Source: Flavobacteriaceae bacterium UBA7684
Lineage (GTDB): Bacteria; Bacteroidota; Bacteroidia; Flavobacteriales; Flavobacteriaceae
Direction of reading: 5' to 3'
Length of the DNA: 62,164 nucleotides
Assembly: GCA_002482885.1 (NCBI GenBank)
Contig: DLGW01000009.1
Coordinates: 1-62,164, forward strand
The position numbers were made by a program, and so were the translations under genes. This document shows positions 33,590 through 41,684 of the stretch, one piece after another. Below the pieces are notes generated by a model. That model did no database searches, was not told where the DNA came from, and was given only the letters and a program-made list of their open reading frames with translations. Position 1 is the first letter of the stretch; every line of letters begins with the position of its first letter.

Positions 33590-34480
33590 ATGGAAACAAA
33601 AGTATTTTCTGCAAAAAGATTTTTATTTAACTACTTTAAAACCGTAAGTGCTATAACCGTATTATTTACACTAATTATTTTTAGTGTATACTACTTAGCG
33701 CCTAATTATTACCAAACATTTGTTGATAGCAAAGGCTTTAACGAATTATTTATTTTTATTGCCGTGGGATTTTTCGCTCAAATGGTTGATGGTTCATTGG
33801 GTATGGCGTATGGAATTACCTGCACCTCATCTTTAATGACCGCGGGAATCCCTCCGGCTGTAGCTAGTGCTAGCGTTCACGTTGCTGAAGTTTTCACTAC
33901 TGCTTCCTCTGGATTTTTTCATTGGAAATTAGGAAATGTAGACCGACGATTATTTATCAGGCTGGCTGTACCAGGAGCAATAGGAGCTTTCGCGGGTGCT
34001 TTTTTACTTTCTAATTTTGACGGAGAAATCATTAAACCCTATGTTTCTGCTTATTTAATTATCATGGGGTTTGTAATTATTGTAAAAGCATTTAAAACCG
34101 TAGTAATAAGAGAACCTAAAAAAGTAGGATTTTTAGCACTTTTCGGAGGTTTTGTTGACGCATCAGGCGGTGGCGGATGGGGCCCAATCGTAACTACTAC
34201 CCTATTAGCCCGTGGCAACAACCCTACTAAAACTATCGGAACAGTGAATGCTTCTGAATTTGTAGTAGCCTTTACTGCTAGTGGAATCTTTACCATTTTT
34301 GTGGGAATTGAAAGTATTGAAGTTGTTATCGGATTAATAGTTGGAGGATTATTAGCTTCTCCGTTCGGAGCAATAGTTGCACACCGAATTAACCGTAAAT
34401 GGGCGTTGGTTGCCGTTGGTTTATTAATTATATTTTTAAGTATTAGAACTATTCTAAAAGCAGCCGGACTTTGGTTTTAA
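33590..34480 (+). CDS. TauE/SafE-family sulfite/organosulfonate exporter
   Basis: 296 residues with about eight membrane helices and two short repeats: MVDGSLGMAYGITCTSSLMTAGIPPAVASASVH-type text (about 62-95, TauE half 1) and FVDASGGGGWGPIVTTTLLARG (about 184-205, half 2). Family members move sulfite, sulfoacetate or related anions across the inner membrane. Coupling to the DUF2490 gene and the shared half-site promoter tie it to the sulfur block. Export of sulfite after desulfonation would be the likely role. Confidence 0.9.
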   Translation: METKVFSAKRFLFNYFKTVSAITVLFTLIIFSVYYLAPNYYQTFVDSKGFNELFIFIAVGFFAQMVDGSLGMAYGITCTSSLMTAGIPPAVASASVHVAEVFTTASSGFFHWKLGNVDRRLFIRLAVPGAIGAFAGAFLLSNFDGEIIKPYVSAYLIIMGFVIIVKAFKTVVIREPKKVGFLALFGGFVDASGGGGWGPIVTTTLLARGNNPTKTIGTVNASEFVVAFTASGIFTIFVGIESIEVVIGLIVGGLLASPFGAIVAHRINRKWALVAVGLLIIFLSIRTILKAAGLWF

Positions 34481-34522
34481 TCATTGAAACGTTAATGTTT
34501 TCCTTAAAAAGGTGTTAAAAAT

Positions 34523-34552
34523 TTTGAAAGGGCTTTCTGTGGTTTACATTTG
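34523..34552 (+). promoter_or_regulatory. Promoter of the 166-residue outer-membrane protein
   Basis: TTTG (34523-34526), 18 bp, TACATTTG (34545-34552), then 25 bp to the ATG at 34578. An exemplary Bacteroidetes promoter with no TAGRAT half-site. Confidence 0.8.
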
Positions 34553-34577
34553 CACAAAATTTAAAATTCACAATATC

Positions 34578-35078
34578 ATGAAAAAACTACTTGGATTATT
34601 ACTGTTCTTAGGACTTGCTTACACAGCACAAGGACAAAACATTTCTAAAAATGCATTAGGATTACGCTTAGGTGACAATAAAGGATTTGGAACCGAAGTA
34701 TCATACCAAAGAGGACTAGGAAAAAACAATCGTTTAGAATTAGACTTAGGCTGGAGAAACAACGACAATTTAAGTACCTACCAATTAGTGGGTTTATACC
34801 AATGGGTTTGGAATATTGAAGGAGGATTCAACTGGTACGCAGGTGTTGGTGGTGGTTTAGGAAGCTGGAGCTACAACGATAAATACTATAAAGGACAATA
34901 CTACGACTACAATGACGAAAGCAGAACTTTTGTTTTTGCAGCGGGTGATATTGGAGTTGAATACGATTTTGACATTCCTTTATTAATCTCTTTAGATTTC
35001 AGACCTCAAGTAGGATTAGTAAACTACGGAAACAACAGCAATTTTGATATTGCTTTAGGAGTTAGATATCAGTTCTAA
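34578..35078 (+). CDS. Small outer-membrane beta-barrel protein
   Basis: 166 residues from ATG 34578, which yields a signal peptide (MKKLLGLLLFLGLAYTAQGQ); the upstream TTG at 34512 precedes the promoter and is rejected. Glycine/tyrosine-rich alternating strands (LGLRLGDN, GTEVSYQRGL, NRLELDLGWR, WYAGVGGGLG, GDIGVEYDFD) end with ALGVRYQF, a terminal Phe as in barrel proteins. Likely an 8-stranded barrel of unknown role. Own promoter and terminator. Confidence 0.78.
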   Translation: MKKLLGLLLFLGLAYTAQGQNISKNALGLRLGDNKGFGTEVSYQRGLGKNNRLELDLGWRNNDNLSTYQLVGLYQWVWNIEGGFNWYAGVGGGLGSWSYNDKYYKGQYYDYNDESRTFVFAAGDIGVEYDFDIPLLISLDFRPQVGLVNYGNNSNFDIALGVRYQF

Positions 35079-35094
35079 GAAATATATAATTCAT

Positions 35095-35133
35095 AAAAAA
35101 AACGGGCTGTCTTTAAAAGATAGCCCGTTTTTT
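35095..35133. terminator. Bidirectional terminator
   Basis: ACGGGCTGTCTT / AAGATAGCCCGT stem (one G-U pair) flanked by A8 and T6. It serves the barrel gene (plus) and the SIMPL gene (minus). Confidence 0.85.
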
Positions 35134-35152
35134 ATTTTATACAAATTCCAAA

Positions 35153-35818
35153 TTACTCCAACTCAAAAGAAACACTTACTTGTGTTTTAATCTCAATTTC
35201 ACCAACAGCAATAGTTTGTTGAGATTCTTGCGAAGCACCTTTCATAACCATAGTATCGTACATAGGGCGTGGGCGGTGTACTTCGGTTTCAGATATCGTT
35301 TTGGCTTTACCTAATTTTTGTCCTAAAACATCTACATAATCCAAAGCTTTCTTTTTAGCATTTTCCATGGCTTTTTTTCTAGACACACTCATTAGCTTTT
35401 CCATATCTGAAGATAAAAAGGAAACCTCATCAATTCGATTCACTCCAGAATCCAATAATTTATTCATTACTGTTTCGTACATTTTTAAATCCTCTAACAA
35501 AATAACAATGGCCTGATTGGCTACATAATAATGTTCTTTGGTTTCGTAATTGTAATTTTTATTCAAATTAATCATTTCCGTTGAAATGTATTTACTATCT
35601 AACTTTAATGATTTCAAAGATTTTAAAACCGCATCTATGGATTGATTATTTAGCGTTTGAACTTCCTTGGCGCTATTCCCTTGATTTTCTACCCTTACTT
35701 TAATCACCGCTTTATCGGGCATTACTTTTACCAAACCCTCACCGGTAACCGAAACTAAATTTTGTGCACTTAGCACGTTCCATCCTAAAACGAAAACTAA
35801 AATCAATATTCTTTTCAT
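35153..35818 (-). CDS. SIMPL (DUF541) domain protein
   Basis: 221 residues with signal peptide (about 1-18, LSAQ). The SIMPL/DUF541 domain begins VSVTGEGLVKVMPDKAVIKVRVENQG (conserved G-G-V-PD-A), with a C-terminal GEIEIKTQVSVSFELE strand. Periplasmic, oligomeric fold; function not settled. Monocistronic. Confidence 0.88.
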   Translation of the reverse strand: MKRILILVFVLGWNVLSAQNLVSVTGEGLVKVMPDKAVIKVRVENQGNSAKEVQTLNNQSIDAVLKSLKSLKLDSKYISTEMINLNKNYNYETKEHYYVANQAIVILLEDLKMYETVMNKLLDSGVNRIDEVSFLSSDMEKLMSVSRKKAMENAKKKALDYVDVLGQKLGKAKTISETEVHRPRPMYDTMVMKGASQESQQTIAVGEIEIKTQVSVSFELE

Positions 35819-35952
35819 AATTTAAATTTTTTATTTTTTAACGCTTAGCCAAGAATCATACCGAAAACTAATCGACTGTTATAAATTCTTGTTATGTAAC
35901 AAATGTAACCTTTGCTTAGGCAAAATACAATCATATTTGTACAACTAAAAAA

Positions 35953-36165
35953 ATGAAAACTATGAGAACAAATATGGGCACCTTAGATAGAGGCATTAGA
36001 ATCCTTATCGCCTTAATTATTGCAGGATTATATTTTACAGGAATTATTTCTGGTTATTTAGCGTTAATACTGATTGTATTTGCTGGTGTTTTTATTTTAA
36101 CCAGTTTAATTAGTTTTTGTCCATTATACTTGCCTTTTAACCTTTCAACTAAGAAAAAATCTTAA
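35953..36165 (+). CDS. DUF2892 (YgaP-type transmembrane) protein
   Basis: 70 residues. The DUF2892 signature NMGTLDRGIRILIALIIAGLYF leads into two membrane helices (about 17-36, 40-58) and a single cysteine in SFCPLYLPF. The same module anchors rhodanese domains in YgaP. Here it opens a run of three tightly spaced genes followed by a rhodanese-thioredoxin lipoprotein, which fits a sulfur-relay theme. Confidence 0.85.
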   Translation: MKTMRTNMGTLDRGIRILIALIIAGLYFTGIISGYLALILIVFAGVFILTSLISFCPLYLPFNLSTKKKS

Positions 36166-36354
36166 ATGGAATTCTTAAAAAAACACCAATTCATCATACT
36201 TGGAGTACTCGTAGGTGCTTTATTAGGATATGCTTATTACCATTTTATAGGATGTACTAATGGTTGTACCATTACTTCTAGTCCTTTCAACAGCACTTTA
36301 TACGGAGCTATTTGGGGTGGATTATTTTTAAACTTATTTAATAAAAAATCATAA
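36166..36354 (+). CDS. DUF6132-type small membrane protein
   Basis: 62 residues, two hydrophobic helices (about 9-27 and 43-58) separated by GCTNGCTITSSPF with two cysteines close to the membrane. Its ATG follows directly on the TAA of the DUF2892 gene. Cys-X3-Cys at a membrane face could bind a metal or carry sulfur; unproven. The family name is from recognition of the GCTNGCTITSSP pattern. Confidence 0.75.
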   Translation: MEFLKKHQFIILGVLVGALLGYAYYHFIGCTNGCTITSSPFNSTLYGAIWGGLFLNLFNKKS

Positions 36355-36356
36355 TT

Positions 36357-36803
36357 ATGGAATCTCATTTATATAATGTAAACCTAAACTGGGAAAAAGA
36401 AAGAATCGGAAACATCTATTCCCCTGAACTTAACGACAAAATTGCCGTAGCTACTCCGCCCGAATTCCCTAAAGGAGTGGCAAGGATTTGGTCACCAGAA
36501 CATTTATTTACCGCTGCTGTAAATAGTTGTTTTATGACTACTTTTTTAGCCATTGCCGAAAATTCTAAATTGGAATTCGCTTCTTTCTCTTGTGAATCCA
36601 ATGGAAAATTAGAACAAGTGGACGGTAAATTTTTAATGACTGAAATTGTTTTAAAACCCGAATTAATTATCACACATGCCAGTGATGCAGAAAAAGCCGA
36701 AAAAATCTTACAAAAAGCTGAAAAAGCTTGCTTGATTTCTAATTCTATTAAATCAGCGGTTTCCCTTCAAACAAATGTTAAGGTGTTAGAATGCCAAGCG
36801 TAA
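36357..36803 (+). CDS. OsmC/Ohr-family protein
   Basis: 148 residues. An OsmC fold with the two family cysteines: NSCFMTTFLAIAEN (about 57-70) and KACLISNSIKS (about 126-136), which reduce organic hydroperoxides through a thiol cycle. The N-terminal arginine/aspartate pattern is that of the YhfA-like or Ohr-like subgroups; peroxide specificity is not clear. It starts 2 bp after the preceding gene's stop, so it is in the same operon. Confidence 0.87.
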   Translation: MESHLYNVNLNWEKERIGNIYSPELNDKIAVATPPEFPKGVARIWSPEHLFTAAVNSCFMTTFLAIAENSKLEFASFSCESNGKLEQVDGKFLMTEIVLKPELIITHASDAEKAEKILQKAEKACLISNSIKSAVSLQTNVKVLECQA

Positions 36804-36843
36804 TAGTGCTATTTTTGCTCGATAATCAATGTAAATCTTTTTC

Positions 36844-37551
36844 ATGAAAAAACATTTAATTCTATTTTTTATTTTAACTATCGGAATAACTTCTTGTAAA
36901 AAAGAAACTCAAAACAGTACTTCGGGTTCCTTATTATCGCCTAGTGAATTTAACACGATCATCGAAAACGAAAAAGAAGCCGTAATTATCGATGTTCGTA
37001 CCCCCGAAGAATTTACAAAAGGTCATTTAGAAAAAGCCCAAAACATCAACTGGAATAATGGTGATTTTGAACAAAAAGTATCCGTTTATAATAAAGACAC
37101 TCCTTTATTAGTGTATTGCATGAGTGGCGGGCGCAGTGCTTCGGCTACCGAAAAATTACGCAGTTTAGGTTACACCAAAGTATATGAATTAGACGGAGGA
37201 ATTTTAAGCTGGAGGAATGAAGGTTTGGCTGAAATAAAAGGGAATCATATCCAAGGCTTATCCCTAGCCCAATTCCAAGAATTGTTAGTTGGCGACAAAT
37301 TGGTATTGGTTGATTTTTACGCCGATTGGTGTGTACCTTGTCAAAAACTAAAACCTCATTTAGATGCTATAACCAATGAAATGAGCGATAAAGTAACCGT
37401 AATTCGTATCAACACCGATGACAATCAAGAATTGGCAGACGCATTAAACATCGACGGCATTCCAGTATTACAAGTTTACAAATTCAAACAGCTAAAATGG
37501 ACTAACGTAGGTTATGTAGAAAAAGCTGAAATCATTAAACACTTGCAATAA
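36844..37551 (+). CDS. Rhodanese-thioredoxin fusion lipoprotein
   Basis: 235 residues. Lipobox at Cys18 (GITSC) anchors the protein to a membrane. Rhodanese domain (about 30-130) with active-site loop Cys92-MSGGR97 of complete CxxGxR type, then a thioredoxin domain (about 138-233) with WCVPC at 162-166 and the cis-Pro in DGIPVLQVY. The fusion would transfer or reduce persulfide sulfur outside the cytoplasm. It is 40 bp after the OsmC gene; a terminator follows. Confidence 0.9.
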   Translation: MKKHLILFFILTIGITSCKKETQNSTSGSLLSPSEFNTIIENEKEAVIIDVRTPEEFTKGHLEKAQNINWNNGDFEQKVSVYNKDTPLLVYCMSGGRSASATEKLRSLGYTKVYELDGGILSWRNEGLAEIKGNHIQGLSLAQFQELLVGDKLVLVDFYADWCVPCQKLKPHLDAITNEMSDKVTVIRINTDDNQELADALNIDGIPVLQVYKFKQLKWTNVGYVEKAEIIKHLQ

Positions 37552-37568
37552 AAATAAAACGATTTTTT

Positions 37569-37602
37569 AAAGCCCGAAACATTCAGTTGTTTCGGGCTTT
37601 TT
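37569..37602 (+). terminator. Terminator closing the DUF2892-rhodanese operon
   Basis: 12-bp perfect stem AAAGCCCGAAAC / GTTTCGGGCTTT, 8-nt loop, trailing T run. Confidence 0.88.
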
Positions 37603-37676
37603 ATTTTGCAGTTTTTAAATTATTTTTCAAAACATTAAAATGTTATCTTTATTAGCCTAAAAATTTCACGCTGCTT

Positions 37677-39917
37677 ATGACGCCCGCTCACATAGATATA
37701 GAACAAGAAAATAAAGAAATTGCTAAAGAATACAAAGAGCTACTCCGTATTAGCTATCAAACGTTAACCGAAGAAGATAAAAAACTCATCCGAAAAGCCT
37801 TTGATGTAGCGGTTGACGCCCATAAAGAACAACGCCGAAAATCAGGCGAAGCTTATATTTTTCATCCTATTGCGGTGGCTAAAATTGTAGCTTCTGAAAT
37901 TGGATTAGGAGCTACTGCTATTGCTGCTGCCCTGTTACACGATGTAGTCGAAGATACCCCAATTACTACCGAAGACATTGAAAAAATGTTTGGTGCTAAA
38001 ATCGCGCGAATTGTAGATGGATTAACTAAAATTTCTAAAGTTAAAACCGACCAAGACATTTCTATGCAGGCGGAAAATTTTAGAAAAATGTTATTAACCT
38101 TAAATGATGATGTTCGTGTAATACTCATAAAAATAGCCGACCGTTTGCACAATATGCAAACCATTGGTTCTATGCTGAATCATAAACAAGAACAAATTTC
38201 TTCGGAAACCTTATACATCTATGCACCACTCGCCCATCGATTAGGTTTATACAACATCAAAACGCAATTAGAAGATTTAGGTTTAAAATATACCGAGCCT
38301 GAAATCTTTAAGGATATTCAAAACAAAATCAACGAAACTAAAGAAGAGCAAAACCAATACATTCAGGAACTAACCGACAAACTGACCGAAGCCCTAAATA
38401 AAGAAGGTTTGGATTACATCATTAAAGGACGTCCAAAATCTATTTTTTCTATCCGAAGAAAAATGAGAGAACAAGGGGTTCCTTTTGAAAAAGTTTTTGA
38501 CAAATTTGCCCTGCGCATCATTTACAAGTCCTCTAAAGAAAATGAAAAATTCTTAGCTTGGAAAATTTACTCCATAGTTACCGACAATTACAAACCTAAC
38601 CCTTCCAGATTGCGAGATTGGATTTCATCACCCAAAAACACTGGATACGAAGCCCTGCACACAACGGTAATGGGACACAAAGGCCGTTGGGTTGAAGTGC
38701 AAATTCGTAGCGAACGTATGGACGAAATTGCAGAAAAAGGTTACGCAGCTCACTACAAGTACAAAAATGGAGAGGAAAGTGAAGAAAGAGGAATGGAAGA
38801 TTTATTAAATCAACTGAAAGAGGCTCTGGAATCCTCAAGTCCCAATAATGCTGTAGATTTTGTAGAGGATTTTAAACTGAATCTATACGCCAAAGAGATT
38901 TATATTTTTACCCCTAAAGGAGAAATTAAATCGTTGCCCAAAGGAGCCATGCCTTTAGATTATGCTTTTAGTATTCATACAGCGGTTGGCGCACACACCA
39001 AAGGAGCCAAAGTAAACGGAAAATTAGTTCCTTTAAATACGGAATTAAATAGTGGCGACCAAGTAGAAATCATTACTGCCGAAAATCAAAAACCACATCC
39101 TAACTGGCTGGAATATGTAGTAACTGCGCGTGCCAAAACCAAAATCAAAAACATCTTAAATGAAGATTTTAAAAAAATTGCCGAATACGGCAAAGAACTA
39201 TTAGCCAGAAAACTTAGACGATTAAAAATAGATTTAGATGAAAAAACTGTTAATGAAATGGTTTCGTTTTTACATTTAAAAACCAGTGCTGATTTATTTT
39301 ATAAAATCGGACAAGGCACCATTGATAACGAAACTTTAAAAAATTACGCTTCTAAACGAAATTCCACCTTCTTTAATTTTATCAAAAATAAGATTAAACG
39401 AAATCCCAGTCAAAAAGAAAACTCAAAAGAAAATCCCAAACACCAAACAAACGAGCAACATTTTGATTCCTTAGTTTTTGGAGACGACCATCAAAAATTA
39501 GAATATACTTTGGCCAGTTGCTGTCACCCTATTCCAGGGGATTCCGTATTTGGATTTATTACCGTAACAGAAGGGATAAAAGTGCATAAAAAAGATTGTA
39601 ACAACGCTATTTCCATGCAATCTAAATTTGTATACCGCATTATTAAGGCCAAATGGATTGATTCGTTAGACCATGAATTCCCAGCTTCCTTAGAAATTAA
39701 AGGTATTGACACCATTGGATTAACCAATCGATTAACCAAAATCATATCCAACAATATGAATGTGAATATTAAAAATATTTCACTGAATACCGAAGCGGGT
39801 ATTTTTTACGGAACCATCACTTTAATTGTACAAAATAACACCGTTTTAAATCGCTTAATTGCCAACATCAACAAATTAGACGGAATAGAAAAAGTCACTC
39901 GTGTTTATAAAAATTAA
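37677..39917 (+). CDS. Bifunctional (p)ppGpp synthetase/hydrolase (RelA/SpoT family)
   Basis: 746 residues in the long RSH arrangement: HD hydrolase domain (His63, His88-Asp89 in LLHDVVEDT, DRLHNM at 155-160, so hydrolysis looks intact), synthetase domain (KGRPKSIFSI, FALRII, GYEALHTTV and EVQIRS), TGS (about 410-470) and C-terminal zinc-finger-like CCHPIPGD plus ACT domain (about 665-745). It makes and degrades the alarmone of the stringent response. Probably the main or only long RSH of the organism, as is usual in Bacteroidetes. Confidence 0.95.
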   Translation: MTPAHIDIEQENKEIAKEYKELLRISYQTLTEEDKKLIRKAFDVAVDAHKEQRRKSGEAYIFHPIAVAKIVASEIGLGATAIAAALLHDVVEDTPITTEDIEKMFGAKIARIVDGLTKISKVKTDQDISMQAENFRKMLLTLNDDVRVILIKIADRLHNMQTIGSMLNHKQEQISSETLYIYAPLAHRLGLYNIKTQLEDLGLKYTEPEIFKDIQNKINETKEEQNQYIQELTDKLTEALNKEGLDYIIKGRPKSIFSIRRKMREQGVPFEKVFDKFALRIIYKSSKENEKFLAWKIYSIVTDNYKPNPSRLRDWISSPKNTGYEALHTTVMGHKGRWVEVQIRSERMDEIAEKGYAAHYKYKNGEESEERGMEDLLNQLKEALESSSPNNAVDFVEDFKLNLYAKEIYIFTPKGEIKSLPKGAMPLDYAFSIHTAVGAHTKGAKVNGKLVPLNTELNSGDQVEIITAENQKPHPNWLEYVVTARAKTKIKNILNEDFKKIAEYGKELLARKLRRLKIDLDEKTVNEMVSFLHLKTSADLFYKIGQGTIDNETLKNYASKRNSTFFNFIKNKIKRNPSQKENSKENPKHQTNEQHFDSLVFGDDHQKLEYTLASCCHPIPGDSVFGFITVTEGIKVHKKDCNNAISMQSKFVYRIIKAKWIDSLDHEFPASLEIKGIDTIGLTNRLTKIISNNMNVNIKNISLNTEAGIFYGTITLIVQNNTVLNRLIANINKLDGIEKVTRVYKN

Positions 39918-39920
39918 ACT

Positions 39921-39928
39921 TATATTTG
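39921..39928 (+). promoter_or_regulatory. -7 box of the Fur-like regulator gene
   Basis: TATATTTG only 4 bp after the RSH stop, 26 bp upstream of the ATG at 39954. Confidence 0.65.
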
Positions 39929-39953
39929 CCACTCAAAGAATTAGATTAACCCC

Positions 39954-40394
39954 ATGAGCAATACCGATAATCAAGAAATTGTAAAAAACGTTTTTACAAA
40001 GTATTTGGAAGCCAACGGACACCGTAAAACTCCCGAAAGGTATGCTATACTACAAGAAATCTACGAAAGTGGAGAACACTTTGACATAGAGTCCTTGTAC
40101 ATCAAAATGAAAAATAAAAATTACCGAGTAAGTAGAGCGACTTTGTACAATACCATTGAATTATTGTTGGATTGTGCTCTGGTCAGAAAACATCAGTTTG
40201 GACAAAATCAGTCGTATTACGAAAAATCATATTTTGACAAGCAACACGATCATGTGATTTTAACCGATACGGGAGAAGTCATGGAATTTTGCGACCCACG
40301 CATACAAACCATCAAAAAAACAATCGAAGAGATATTTAATATAGACATCCATAATCATTCACTGTATTTTTATGGAACTAAAAAAACAAAATAA
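39954..40394 (+). CDS. Fur-family transcriptional repressor
   Basis: 146 residues. N-terminal winged helix (GHRKTPERYAILQEIYESGEHFDIESLY, VSRATLYNTIELL) and the C-terminal dimerisation domain with QHDHVILTDTG (the HHDH-like metal site). The two CxxC zinc motifs of many Fur proteins are absent; only isolated cysteines remain. Metal or peroxide response cannot be decided. It is 11 bp upstream of purA and shares its transcript. Confidence 0.9.
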   Translation: MSNTDNQEIVKNVFTKYLEANGHRKTPERYAILQEIYESGEHFDIESLYIKMKNKNYRVSRATLYNTIELLLDCALVRKHQFGQNQSYYEKSYFDKQHDHVILTDTGEVMEFCDPRIQTIKKTIEEIFNIDIHNHSLYFYGTKKTK

Positions 40395-40405
40395 TTAAGA
40401 TTAAA

Positions 40406-41677
40406 ATGAAAGTAGATTTATTGTTAGGATTACAATGGGGAGATGAAGGAAAAGGAAAAATTGTAGATGTTCTTACTTCAAAATATGATATCATAGCACG
40501 TTTTCAAGGAGGTCCAAATGCAGGTCATACCTTAGAATTCGATGGAATTAAGCACGTACTAAGAACCATTCCATCGGGAATTTTTCACGAAAACAACATC
40601 AATATTATTGGCAACGGGGTAGTAATCGACCCAGTAGTTTTTAAAAGTGAAATTGACGGATTGGCTAAATTTAATTTAGATATCAAATCCAAATTAATCA
40701 TTTCCAGAAAAGCACATTTGATTCTTCCGACGCATCGTTTATTAGATGCGGCGTCAGAAGCTTCAAAAGGAGCTGCTAAAATTGGTTCTACCTTAAAAGG
40801 AATTGGGCCAACTTATATGGATAAAACCGGTAGAAATGGACTTAGAATTGGCGATATTGAATTAGCTGATTTTAAAGAAAGATACCGTGCTTTAGCCAAC
40901 AAACACGAAGAAATCATTAAATTTTACAATGTGCCTTTGGAATATAATTTAGCAGAAATGGAAGCTGAATTTTTTGAAGCTATTGAAGATTTAAAAAAAT
41001 TGACTTTTATAGACAGCGAAGAATACTTTGCACAAGCCCAAAGAGCAGGAAAATCGATTTTATGCGAAGGTGCTCAAGGTTCTTTGTTAGATGTAGATTT
41101 TGGAACTTATCCATTTGTAACCTCATCTAACACTACTGCCGCAGGTGCTTGTACCGGATTAGGAATTGCCCCAAACAAAATCAAAGATGTGTACGGAATT
41201 TTTAAAGCTTACACTACACGCGTAGGAAGTGGCCCTTTCCCAACCGAAGATTTTGAAGAAGCAGGCGATATCATGGCAAAAGTTGGTAATGAATTTGGTT
41301 CAGTAACGGGCAGAAAACGTCGTTGTGGCTGGTTAGATTTAGTAGCCTTAAAATATGCGGTACAAGTTAATGGAGTTACCCAATTAATGATGATGAAAGG
41401 TGATGTACTTTCCGGTTTTGAAACCTTAAAGGTATGTACCGCTTACAAGTACAAAGGTGAAGTAATTACGCACTTCCCTTACAACATTGAACCCGAAAAT
41501 GTTACCCCAATTTATACTGAATTTAAAGGTTGGCAATCGGATTTAACTCAAATGAAAACTTACGAAGAACTTCCTCAGGAATTAAAAACTTATATTGAAT
41601 TTATTGAAAAATCATTAGAAGTTCCTGTACAAGTTGTTTCTGTTGGACCAGATAGAACACAGACCATTAATCGATAA
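40406..41677 (+). CDS. purA: Adenylosuccinate synthase
   Basis: 423 residues. GTP-dependent synthesis of adenylosuccinate from IMP and aspartate. N-terminal LLGLQWGDEGKGKIVD (catalytic Asp and GTP loop), NAGHT, IGSTLKGIGPTYMDKTGRNGLR and the guanine-recognition TTRVGSGPFPTE are all intact. Ribosomes would pass straight into the OstA-like gene 8 bp downstream. Its position behind a Fur-type gene is common in flavobacteria. Confidence 0.97.
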   Translation: MKVDLLLGLQWGDEGKGKIVDVLTSKYDIIARFQGGPNAGHTLEFDGIKHVLRTIPSGIFHENNINIIGNGVVIDPVVFKSEIDGLAKFNLDIKSKLIISRKAHLILPTHRLLDAASEASKGAAKIGSTLKGIGPTYMDKTGRNGLRIGDIELADFKERYRALANKHEEIIKFYNVPLEYNLAEMEAEFFEAIEDLKKLTFIDSEEYFAQAQRAGKSILCEGAQGSLLDVDFGTYPFVTSSNTTAAGACTGLGIAPNKIKDVYGIFKAYTTRVGSGPFPTEDFEEAGDIMAKVGNEFGSVTGRKRRCGWLDLVALKYAVQVNGVTQLMMMKGDVLSGFETLKVCTAYKYKGEVITHFPYNIEPENVTPIYTEFKGWQSDLTQMKTYEELPQELKTYIEFIEKSLEVPVQVVSVGPDRTQTINR

Positions 41678-41684
41678 TTTCATT

